Of a stretch of 64,000 nucleotides of DNA, positions 54,063-64,000 are shown in pieces; position 1 is the first letter of the stretch, and every line of letters begins with the position of its first letter. The translations under genes and the position numbers were made by a program. A model generated the notes under the pieces. That model did no database searches, was not told where the DNA came from, and saw only the letters and a list, made by a program, of their open reading frames with translations. Origin of the DNA: Timema cristinae. Its lineage: Eukaryota > Arthropoda > Insecta > Phasmatodea > Timematidae. Location: assembly GCA_039000515.1 (NCBI GenBank), contig JBCFYV010000012.1:30183821-30247820 (forward strand), read 5' to 3'.

Positions 54063-55384
54063 TTATACATATAATCAGGTTGGGGAGTCATCTCTAAACC
54101 CTTTTTGTTTCGATCATCGGCCCTCATGGGTTTAATCTCCTCAAGTCTGGATGAGACCAATTGGTTGTGAGCCAGGTCATATTGTGCTCAGGCCTAGAGC
54201 CCTGAATTGGAACTTTCACTTGTTGTCCAACTGGGACATGTTTGAACGGAATAAACTCTTATCCTTTCGTTAACATTGTAGGTTGGATGAAAAGGTTTAA
54301 GCTAGCATCACATGCGTGGGCTGTCCTTTTTCCTTATGGAAGGGCAGCTGTTTTTTCTTACTAAATTGATTCTATATTATTTAGAAGTAAATAGTTGCAA
54401 CTAATTATCTTGATATTGTATTGTATAGACTATTTAGGTGGATGTTATTGTATCATAACTGATGTTGGATTTGTTTGTTAAATGAAGGCTACCCATGTCG
54501 AGTATAAGCAGGGACTTGTCTGCTGTGCATTAATTTCGACGCTTCTCGCCTCCTGAATTACTGGTGTGGATGCACTAGTTTACTCCAATTAGAGTTATGT
54601 ATTGCAGAGCTTCTTAGTTGGCCTAATCTGGGCAAATCCGAGGGTGCCAGTATTTTATTTTACCTATGTATTTTTATACTTGCCACATTAAAGCCAATTA
54701 ATGTATACGACTCTATATATTTTGCTTTAACATGTTATCTATATATGTTTCCCCTGTCATGCATCCGGGGTCTCTATAGTTATCTAGATCCACGGTACAA
54801 ATCAAACTTAAACTTTTTAAACACTGTGAAAATACTATAGTTTATACCTATAAAAAATAAAAATTATTTAATGAAAAGTAAAAATAATAAAAATGTAAAA
54901 GTGTTGCAACATGCTTGGTCTCCCTTATTTATCAATGTACTACCGGTATCACCCCAAAAACATGATTTAAACAGGTGAGGAACTCTCATTCGAAGATGCC
55001 AAAATGTCCATGTTTGTGGATTCAAACAGAATTCTAGTTGCCTCTTCTTGATCCTGACGAACACCCTCGATCCTACTCCCCTAATTTTGAGAATAGCGAG
55101 AGAACTTGTAAATTAACAAGTTTGAGGGTCGTGGATCTCACTACCCGTAGGCTATACCAAAATAGAGCTAGTTTAGAAATGTGTCTCTTGTCGTGTGGGT
55201 TGGTGTGGCGTTATCTCGTTTGCCACTTAGATTTCAACACCTCAAAACTTATGACGTTCCAGAGGATTGAACCTATGGGATGGATACAAGCACTCTATGG
55301 TACAAGACACGCAGGGGTCACAGAGGCCCGGACTCACCAACACTTTTTGAATATATTCTTTTTATAACATTTTTTTTATGAAAC
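54063..55384. other. Intergenic, no recognised gene
   Basis: The GC-richer character continues to about 54620, including GGAATAAACTC at 54247, which could be a polyadenylation-type signal of the same unknown unit. Then AT-rich. The 109-codon frame 55038-55367 has no family likeness. Confidence 0.3.
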
Positions 55385-56170
55385 ATTAATATAGAGTAGA
55401 GAATCATTCTCTACACACAAGGAATTACTCGATTCGTTATACAGTATTCCAGTCCCAAGAGGATTCACTACTCGCTGCAATCGTCACGTGACTGTACCGG
55501 TGCTCACAGCTCCAATGACTAAATGGAGAGGCTAACATTAGCCAGCCCCTCTCAGAGAAGCCTCGATCAGTGGGAGATATCTCATAAGGCCATTCCAATG
55601 TCAGAAAAACCGTAGTATATGAGGCCATAATGAGCGAGCCCACGATTTGATAACGATGGTTTATATTTTATTTTAACTTATATTAGCATGTGTTAAAGAA
55701 CCAATAACTAAGGTGATGAGTTAAAATGATTAATTAAGATTTATAAAGGAGACACTTTAGTTTTAAAAATCAGAATTTTATTAAAACTGCAAGAAAATCT
55801 AGAAATTAAATGGTTAGAAGTATATCAGCCTAATAATTTTTTATTTTATGCAGGTGGACGGCAATAAAAAGGAACTTTTTCTAATGCGTGGATTGATAAA
55901 CAATAATTGTGGTTAAATATGAGTGAAGAAAAACAGAGCTTTTTTGTTTTATTATTAGTATTATTATTATTATTATTATTATTATTTGGTTTGTACAAGT
56001 AATGCCACCACTTAATAAGCTTAGTTCAAAACCGGTATTATTTTATTCTTGTTTTTTGTAGATTTGCTTAGTGATTTTTTTTTAAACAAGAAAACTTATG
56101 AATTTAATTTAATTTAATATGTTAACACGCTTTGAGAAAAATCCTTACCAGTACGCTTTGACCTCCATCC
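55385..56170 (+). repeat. Segmental duplication, copy 2 (exon lost)
   Basis: Diverged copy of 47810-48900. The region corresponding to the possible coding exon is reduced to its last bases (TACAAGTAATGCCACCACTT against TACAAATAATGTCATCACTT in copy 1). An ATT microsatellite (55949-55986) lies in its place. The donor GGTAAG of copy 1 reads AATAAG here, so this copy cannot splice there. Confidence 0.68.
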
Positions 56171-58299
56171 CCCCCCCCCCCAAAAAAAAAAAATTCACGC
56201 GCTGCCACTGAAGATACGTACAAGAAAGTATATACTAATATTGTATAGAGTGCACCATGAGAAATGGTTTGTTTGGCTATATTAAAAAACCATATTTTAA
56301 TCATTTGCTACAAAGTTTATTAATTCAACATTTGCACGGATTAAAATAAATAAGTTTCAGTTAAACATTCTCTTGAGTCAATAGTTACTTTGGCCCAGAC
56401 TTGTCTTGACGCTGAATGTCACAAGATCGATCCTATTTCAATTTTAATTTTATCTGAATAAATATAATTTGTCAACTTTAATTTATTATGGCCCTATTTA
56501 ATTCGCAACTATTTTTAAAAATGTAAATGCGGCCTAAAGGTTTCTACTATACTAAAAATAATTAGCATGATTAGTCTTATTTTTAAACAAGAAAAATTTT
56601 ATGTCGTAAGCCCCACTAACTGAGTTTTAAAATAATCACCTACACACAAAATTTCAAAGATAAAATACTGTTATCAATCTACCTTGTTTAAATATTTTTA
56701 AAGAAGAATATTGGGGTAGTCTACGTAGGCTCAAATACTTTGTATATTTTTATAAAAGATTTTAAAAAAATCAAATATTTGTTAGGAAAATTAAAAATGA
56801 AAGGTTATTTATTCAGTATTATAAAATTAAAATATTTTTAAAAATTTTATGAGGCAGGATTTGAACACTAGAACTCTAGATTATGATCCAAACAAAGTTG
56901 ACATTTTGTGTGTAACGGAAGAAAATTGAGATAATTTTTTATTGCCATTTCTCCCAAACTAATATTTTGATTGAAGGATTACATGAACTGTCCAAAGTAA
57001 TCCTGTTTTTAACTTCTCTCAACCTATTTTGTACAATGGTAGGATTATTTTAACAAAATGTTTCTCAGAAAATTGCACCAATGCAAGAGATGGTGTCCAT
57101 CTTGTTTGATATTGCTTTACTCCCAAGACAAGCCCGTGCTCCCAGAATTATCTGGTAAGCCGCTAGTATGATGACAGTTTACGCTGTTCAGACGTTTCAC
57201 AATTAGGGGTCCTGAAGAAACCGGTGCTGTGCCGATGATGATTATAATGATCATGATGATGATGATGATTATAGTAAATTATTCCTGGAATTATATAAAA
57301 TGTGTCAAAGAAATCATAAAATACAAGTCAAGTCCCTGTAGATGAATTGACAAATTTTTGTTTTAAAATAAATAATATTTTAAACTTACCTGCCATATCA
57401 TTTATATTGCTACTACAAAATATTTTACATATTTATTGAGGTTTATTGAGATATTATTAATACATCAATAATATTTCAATAACTATGGTGGTATTTTACA
57501 TAACAACTAAAGTTTAAGAAGTTGTCTCTAAAAACGTTTATTTTTGAACAAAAGTTCAAGAGAAAACAAATTGCTTAGTAAAGGAAAAATTAAAAGTAGA
57601 GATTATTAAAAGTTCGCTTGTACACCCATTTATGGCTTTTAATAGCGCACCTGTTACGTTCGATCAACATAAAGGGAATATTAGGAAATGTGTAAGTAAA
57701 ATAAAATGAGGAATAGTTTAGATAATAGAAGAAATCTCGTACAAAAATATGTTCATATTGAAAATGGTATCGTTTGTTTATTCATGCACGACTCTTCCTT
57801 CTAAACTTTCCAATAATCCAAAGCATCAGGTAGGGAGGAGGTTTTATCTTTACGGTTGACCTGTCTAAACGGAACTCAAATATATTTCCAAGCTCTACAT
57901 GGATTGCTTACCTTTTCTTTTTCACCTTCCATCCCTTATTATCGCATTCCCATAAATCGATACTATCGATCCAAGTGTTGAGTTTTGTGTAGACAGTATA
58001 CGATATCCGAGAATGGAAGAGCTACCTAGGCAGTTTTATTTTTCAGCGTTTCTTTGGGGAAGGAAAGGGGTTGGAATAGAAGGAAAAGTGGAGCAATATT
58101 TGGGAAGGGATGTTAGGAGGGATATTGGATTGTGTTAGGGGACGTAGTCAAGATGTCGCTAGGGATAGGAAACAGTGGACCACGAGCCTGCTCATGGTAT
58201 AGTTAATCTTCAAATTTTATTTATTTAAGCTATTTAACGTGCAATTTCTGAACAAACTTATTATATCAGCATACAAGACTTTCTATGAGAAAGAGCGAA
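56171..58299. other. Intergenic, no recognised gene
   Basis: Poly-C then poly-A at 56169-56191, a GATGAT run at 57235-57270, otherwise AT-rich. A minus-strand tRNA-like relic (complement GGATTTGAACACTAGAAC) lies near 56855. No gene is seen. Confidence 0.35.
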
Positions 58300-58515
58300 A
58301 GGGCCTACCAATTTTTCTGGCAAGGTATCTTCACATACGTTCCAGGGTTATTTTATATGCCATAATCGGCATGGGATCAATGGATTTACTTCCTCTCCGA
58401 AGGAAGTTGTACTACGGGTTTTTTATCGCTCAAGAAAAATACGTCGACCCCAGCTAGGATTAAACCCATGAACATCGGGTCCTGAGGCGAACAGTTCACC
58501 CCAAAACCACCGAGG
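58300..58515 (-). mobile_element. tRNA-derived SINE (type 4), copy 2
   Basis: Minus strand: GGTGGTTTTGGGGTGAACTG (box A region), TTCGCCTCAGGACCCGATGT, box B GGGTTTAATCC, TTTTTCTTGAGCGATAAAAA, CTTCGGAGAGGAAGTAAATC, ATTGATCCC. It is collinear with 50228-50460. A plus-strand open frame over it is a shadow. Confidence 0.78.
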
Positions 58516-58734
58516 TCAAGCTATCCTTCAAAAAATGAAGTCCTGTTTTTTAAATATATTTGGAGTTTTCACATGCATATTCTAAACACAAAATTTTATT
58601 AACACTTGACTTGCAAACTAAACTCTTTTTTGTGCTTCACATTTGAATGTACAGCTGCGTTATCTGCATAGCTAGATTGGGATGGGCGAAGTTAAATTTC
58701 GATAAAATGTGCCCGAATTTATGTTAAAAATCAC

Positions 58735-58890
58735 GTGGTCTAAGGCATCATGCTCACAAAATACTGGATTGCTAGTGACAGAAGGGCTAAGGTTTATATC
58801 TCCACCGGTTTCACTGAGAGGTTTCCCTTGTATGACATATCAATGTGGTTTTACCCTTTTATATCTATATTAATATGGGTGATTTTCCTT
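58735..58890 (+). mobile_element. SINE head relic (type 2)
   Basis: ACGTGGTCTAAGGCATCATG then GCTCACAAAATACTGGATTG and AGTGACAGAAGGGCTAAGG match the type 2 head (ATGGTCTAAGGCGCTACTCT). The tail is missing. Confidence 0.55.
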
Positions 58891-59535
58891 TTAACTACGC
58901 ATAGCGTCGGGGAAATTTGTCCCAGATAAGACCAAGGATGTTTTTTTGTGACACTCATACAAATTTTCACTGCGAAATTCCGCCACAAAAATTAATGTTT
59001 TGCATGAACACACTATCACTGAAATTTTTTGTTTTTGCTAGTTGATGTGTACCCTTCTTTAATCTTGAAATATACCAAGATTATCTCACATGATTCCACT
59101 ATTACTTAGCTTATAAGATAGGGCTATAGTGTAGTCCATCAAATCTGTCAAGTTTAATGGCTTATGTTTAATCGAAGTGTACATTTTATCACAAGTTAAT
59201 AGTTAATTAACGCATAATAATGTGATTTTTATAGAAAATTTCATTTATTGGGTTTTCATGGTGATAAGTAACTGTATTTTAACATTAATGTAAGCTTATT
59301 TTAAAGTAGTTGGTAGAAACATTTTCAACATTACTATCAGAAGAGTTGGTAATTGATGCAACGCCTTGATTCCTTGCTACCAGTAAAGGTTAGAAGAGTG
59401 TTTAATGTGAATGCTACATGTACTTGTTAGTGCAGGTGAATTAGACTTTTTTTTATACTTAATCGGTGAAATAATTTATAATTTTATTTTATTTTTCTGA
59501 TACTTGTTGTAATAGCTTTCCTAAAAAAGACATAT
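58891..59535. other. Intergenic, no recognised gene
   Basis: AT-rich, no frame or repeat that I can support. Confidence 0.35.
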
Positions 59536-59539
59536 TAAA

Positions 59540-60780
59540 CGTACTGACCGAAGGACACTACCCGTTTTCTGAGTCCAGCAGAGTAATATATGTGTTCACA
59601 GCGGTCACTGCCAATGACACTGTAAACTGCACCAATTGTGGTGAAATAAGTAGATTAACCATGAAAAATAGAATCGACCATAGTTTTCAAGATTTAAAAC
59701 CAAGCAGGAAACTTAGAATGGTGTCACCAAGTGCAATACATAAGTATCAAAATCCATTGCACAGTTTTGCCAGTGGATATGAACCTCCTGTTTTAAAGGA
59801 TAGTCCAAGGTGTTTAAAATGAAACCCAAATTAAAGACAATTCTTCAAATATGAACTCTCCATAATTCTAAAATCCCTTTTCGACGAATGAGGGATGAGA
59901 AAAGTAGTCAAGGCTGAACTGTGTGTCTTTTGGAGCGATTAAAGAGATAGGTTTAGACCATGAAAATTGTAAGTTCATGATAGATGGAGGTTTTACGTTA
60001 CACCGTGTGGTAATGGCTCCACTAAAGGACCTTTAATGACATCTTTGAAGCATACATAAAATACGTTTAAAACATTACGGCCAGCTCCATTATTGTCTTG
60101 GATGGCTATAATGAAAGAGTTTTAAATATAAAAAGTGCATAAAGATTTCGTTGATATGGGCTTAAAAATTTCCATGATATGGTTTTTAATGGGGAAACCC
60201 ATCATAGCCTAAGTCAGGAATTATTTCTAGCAAATGAGAAGAATAGGTCCAGGTTGATCTATTTCCTGTCACAGGAATTAAAAAGTAACTATCTCCATGT
60301 CCTGCATTCTTTAGATGATGCTAACATCCACATTGTCAACAAAGCAATAATATCAATCAACACACAGCAGACTGCTGCAATCATTAATGAAGATGTATAT
60401 ATGTTGGTTTTAATGATTTCACTAGCTCCCGAGGTCCAGAACCTATTATTTTTAATGCTGGGCTAAGGAATTAAACCGGCAGACTGATATATTTGTTAAA
60501 ATAAACTACAAGAAAGACATCAACACATAAGAATGTATGTTTTGCTCGCACAGGTGATCAGTGGTAGCAGCAACACGTTAACTTTCAGCCGTTAAGGAAA
60601 CGCCATTTTGATTAACATTTTTTAAAAGAGAGGCAACATTCGTACAATGGTAGTTGTATTTAATGATGAGGATGCAAGTAAAGAGGAAATCCTCCGAGAG
60701 GGGGAGATTTTCGATCTCGGTTTTCATGGAGCAAATACATACAAAATGTCAATCCATTAATTTCGGTACAGTGGGCTCAA
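59540..60780 (+). pseudogene. Arthropod transposon-associated protein pseudogene, N-terminal and central part
   Basis: Plus-strand frames match in order a protein repeated in many arthropod genomes: an N-terminal part with TVNCTNCGEISRL (59600-59660), YVKNITASSIIVLDGYNE (about 60060-60115, DGY block), SQELFLANEKNRSRLIYFLS (60210-60270), and HSLDDANIHIVNKAI with NEDVYMLVLM (60310-60420). In relatives the last two read DADxLIVxTA and EDTDLLVLL. Several stops separate the parts. The spaced acidic residues resemble PIN/FEN-type nucleases, which is inference only. Its cysteine-rich end appears at 63384-63560. Confidence 0.68.
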
Positions 60781-60969
60781 TCACACTGTTGCAAACAAGA
60801 AAATAGAAATGAGATTGGACACTACCATTAACAGCAGGTGCAGCTTACATGCATTTATTGAGAGTCGATTAGGAAGAACAATTCCGAAAAGGAAGGGAAT
60901 TGTCACCAGAGATTTGGTGATTGAAATTAAGGGAAAACATATTCCTCCTTTTAACCTCACTACGGCCAC

Positions 60970-62180
60970 CAGGTTCTGACAAACTACTTAAGGACTTTGT
61001 CTACCTGTGACGTCACAGTACATTAAGATAAGATTTCCCATGTTAATATATTTACGTTTTACGATGCGAATCTTAAGGATATCCATTTGAAAGAAAAATC
61101 ACTAATACTTAAATAATTCAAAAAATAGTTCTATAGAATCAACAATTTTATATTTTTTATCTCAAGATAGTAGTATTGTGGGGGATTGATGTCCCCAATC
61201 TGACCTATGATAATTAACATTTTACCCCGTCCAATTTGAATTTTTTTCCTTTTTGATTTTGCCCCATGTTTTTCCACATTTGAATCTTGCCCCATTTCTT
61301 GTCCCATTTGATTTTTATGTGTGTTCATTTAATTTAGTGTGTCATATTAGATTTTAATGTGTGTTCCATTTGACTGTGTGTCCCGGGGAGGGGGAGTTTG
61401 TGTGGGAGATGTTTATGTATTTATTGGTGTGGGAGTTTAATTATTGGTAGAGGGAGCGTGCAGTCTCAGGCGTTGGGCACTCCTACACAGCGTGTTGCCT
61501 GTGAGAGCGGGGGCATCCTCTCTCGACGGCTGTCTTATATAAAGTGGGAGCTACTGCCAATATCTCCCTGTATTGTGATGCCACTCAACCCCTCTAAATT
61601 TGACCTTCTTTCCATATCCGTGAGAAATGTACTGTTACTCCCCCCCCCCCCCGTATCCCGGGCCCCATATCCTTACTCGGCCTGGGTGGTAAGGCTCAAG
61701 GGACATCAATGATACAAATTCACTAATTATCACTTGACGTGTACATCCTGATGACACGGATCTTTGTGTCACACAATTATATTTTATCAGACCACGACTT
61801 AGCACGATCATTCTTAATGACCCTCGGTACATTCTTCACCGCAAAGAAATACACTCACCAGTCAGCATTACAAATGCACCAACATTTACTGTGACTTTCT
61901 GATGTTTAGTCCACGTACCATATTACTTCACAGCTGAATAAGTGTACTCGTAATTTGCGTGGAGGGAAATTGGAAAACTCTTCTTAGTACACTCATGCGA
62001 ACCAAAGGCGTTATTTATTCGTCACTAAACTACACAGATTTTGGGCATATTTTATTGGACTTCCACATTCTGACTGCCACGCAAATGTTTAATTTGAAAA
62101 GTAACGGGTGGTGCATATAAATCGAACTAGTGTGCTCTTAGACCACCGTTCAGGCTGTGGGCCATCCGTATGAATAAATT
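60970..62180. other. Intergenic; GC-richer block with TATA-like motif
   Basis: 61180-61350 repeats short CCCATTTGATTTT-like phrases. 61380-61700 is GC-rich, contains CTTATATAAAGTGGGAGC (TATA-like) and a poly-C run (61639-61652). The 104-codon frame 61398-61712 has no family likeness. A solo LTR or promoter is possible but unsupported by termini. Confidence 0.3.
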
Positions 62181-62184
62181 ATAG

Positions 62185-62395
62185 ATTATTTAGCATCCTG
62201 TCTTACTACCCGATCAGGTTATATGCTTATGTACTAATTACACTAATATTATAGGGGTGAGGACGTGTACCCGCAATTTTGCGGGGTAAGAATGGAATAT
62301 CACCCTCAGTGCAACCGATGAGGTTCGAACCACAATATCCCCCGACCTCAACAGGTGGTTGTGTACTGCCGAGTATTACTGATTATGCACGATCA
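62185..62395 (-). mobile_element. tRNA-derived SINE (type 2)
   Basis: Complement strand tail (TTTAGCATCCTGTCTTACTA, CCCGATCAGGTTATATGC), body with CCGCAATTTTGCGG, CACCCTCAGTGCAACCGATG and intact box B (GGTTCGAACCACAATATCC complement), then the GGTCGGGGGATATTG arm. Confidence 0.75.
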
Positions 62396-62516
62396 GGGGC
62401 CTCTCTCTAAATGGAAACCTCACAGTGAAATATAATTCTCAGTTAGGGGCCACTATTCCCCCAAAAGTTCTACTAAAACTCGTTGTATGGTATCGTTCGT
62501 CGACATGCGTGGATGT

Positions 62517-62880
62517 AGGTATCCACCATACCAAGATCGGCCACTGTTGGCGAAGATAAGGAGGAGTAAGGTAGAAATGTTCCAGCGTATACGTGGAGTG
62601 ACGGAGAAGGAAACCATTTGGTGAGAACTAGTGACAGTACACATAAGTGGAGATTCGAACCACCGAACTCCACCGCCATAACAAGATGAGTTACACTAGG
62701 TATCTGCCATACCAACATGGACCACTTTTGGCAAATATAAGAAGGAGTAAGGTAGAAATGTTCCATCGTTTATGTGGAGTGAGGGAGAGGTAAACCATTT
62801 AGTGAGAACTGGTGACAGTACACCTCAGCGGAAATTCGAACTACCAACCTCCATTGCCATAACTAGATGAGTTACATGAA
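62517..62880 (-). repeat. Two tandem SINE-like units of 182 bp
   Basis: Unit 1 62517-62698, unit 2 62699-62880. Shared phrases are CATACCAA, AGGAGTAAGGTAGAAATGTT, CGTGGAGTGA/TGTGGAGTGA, GAGAAC followed by GTGACAGTACAC, ATTCGAAC and GCCATAAC, A.GATGAGTTACA. On the minus strand each unit has a box B-like GGTTCGAATCTCCAC. They differ at roughly 15 percent of sites. Open frames on the minus strand are shadows. Confidence 0.85.
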
Positions 62881-63383
62881 TCCTTTCTGGCTAGACGACT
62901 ATATATTAATTATGATAGTATAGTAAGGATGATTAAAAAAATGCTCAAGCATTTTATCTGGAAAGAGGACTACCAAAAGTTTATTTTCAATTCTGGCGTC
63001 AACTACGATAATGTAGGAGGTCCGTGGTTAGTAATATGGACAACATAAAAATATATAGTGAGTTTAAGACAGTATAAGATGATGTTTGAAAAAAGATAAA
63101 GATCTGAAATTTGGCTGGCAGGTAGGTATTATCTCAAAGAATATCAAAAATTGTAAATATCAAAGTGGGGCTCCAGTAATGGTAAAGAATGAGTAAAACA
63201 TACATTTTAGGTGAGCAAGAAAACTGAAATTTACCAGGCAGTTAAAGGAATCCTTCCAGATAGCCAACTAAATTATAAATTTGAAATTTCTAAATGTGAA
63301 TAAGATGATTAGGAGGAGGACAAAATTTCAAACACTAAAAAAAACTATTATTTCTCAGTGTGGTATCATGCGTGCGTTAATAA

Positions 63384-63560
63384 TGGTGTGATGTTTGCTG
63401 TTCATGCAAAAAAGATTGGCTAGTGTGTACCAATCATTGCACCTATTGCAGTGTAATTGGATGCAGTAATTACTCCAAACCAATTATAGAAGATGTTGAA
63501 CTTGAAATCGATGACAAAGGTGAATGTGCCATGATAATTAAAACGGTTTTGGATTTTTAA
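63384..63560 (+). pseudogene. Cysteine-rich C-terminal end of the transposon-associated protein
   Basis: The plus frame reads CCSCKKDWLVCTNHCTYC, then CSNYSKPIIEDVELEIDD and ends with a TAA at 63558. In the arthropod family recognised at 59540-60780 the protein ends with CSCRKxGLxC followed by CxxCxGxxCxN, a putative zinc-binding tail, then an acidic stretch. Orientation and order agree, so this may be the end of the same insertion, separated by later insertions (62185-62880). Confidence 0.62.
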
Positions 63561-63596
63561 ACATGTAAAAAATATATAGAATACATATTGTTACGC

Positions 63597-63597
<1 letters not shown>

Positions 63598-63640
<43 letters not shown>

Positions 63641-63660
63641 ATTAATATTATTATTATTTA
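63598..63660. repeat. ATT microsatellite
   Basis: About nineteen ATT units with two ATATT slips. Confidence 0.95.
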
Positions 63661-64000
63661 TGAAAATGTGAATATAAAAATTGTTTAATGTGTTTAATGT
63701 GTGTAGTTTGCAATTACTCCAGTTCTTCTACCTCATGGATCAGGCTACTGGGAATACCACGTTAAAAAATCGCACCACTGCGTTTTCCCTAACTCCCCAA
63801 CCCAAAGTTAATTCCTTTAACACCGTGTAAAAGGTGGTTTAGAAATGGACTTATCTATAGGCGTAGTCAGAAGATTTTTCCTAAAGAATTGATCACAAAT
63901 CAGTGTTGTAAGTGTCTTATGTAAGACGCACCGCAAGAAATCATTATGTTCACTCTGAAATGAGATAGTCCATTTTGCGGGGGAGAAAGGGGTCACCCAC

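Noticed and set aside
58239..58457. 72-codon plus frame
   Set aside because: Antisense of the type 4 SINE.
61398..61712. 104-codon frame as a gene, or the block as an LTR
   Set aside because: No domain in the frame, and no paired termini, primer site or target duplication for an LTR.

Overview
The window is AT-rich eukaryotic DNA with GT-AG introns, long microsatellites and many decayed transposons. It is most likely from an arthropod and probably an insect: the cytochrome P450 is CYP6-like, and the transposon proteins, Jockey/RTE-like LINE tails and tRNA-derived SINEs are of types common in insects. This assignment is inferred from protein families recognised by eye; no database search was run.

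The only convincing host gene is the 3' part of a cytochrome P450 on the plus strand. It has four exons (286-717, 3634-3855, 5417-5668, 6446-6615) with matching phases, the I-helix, ExxR and haem-binding motifs, and a stop codon at 6613-6615. Its N-terminal exons lie to the left of the window. Its introns hold a 33-34 bp minisatellite, a TACA microsatellite split by a SINE next to a LINE 3' end, and a 65-68 bp tandem array that starts inside exon 3634-3855 and repeats its splice donor.

From about 7 kb to the right edge the window is a graveyard of mobile elements. Class II remains are: a Tc1/mariner-like element with TA duplications (18628-19250), a palindromic MITE 8 bp beyond it (19259-19646), hAT-type non-autonomous elements (22515-24061, 34833-35370, 36082-36337), a hAT DUF4371-type transposase pseudogene (25430-26740), a minus-strand DDE-like transposon protein pseudogene (27080-28560), a PIF/Harbinger transposase pseudogene (38840-39640), a second Harbinger element interrupted by a SINE (43946-44930), and two pieces of a cysteine-rich transposon protein (59540-60780 and 63384-63560). 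Class I remains are several LINE 3' ends and at least fifteen SINE copies in four groups.

Three structures stand out. A very short SINE family (7405, 7813, 21643) has three copies with exact target-site duplications and shares its 3' tail with a longer tRNA-derived SINE family and, weakly, with a local LINE end. A near-perfect 367 bp palindrome lies at 14963-15329. An AT-rich dispersed repeat of unknown origin occurs in three copies (20950, 40020, 41830-43570). A diverged segmental duplication (47810-48900 and 55385-56170) carries a possible unrecognised coding exon in only one copy. I see no rRNA, no intact tRNA gene and no CRISPR array.
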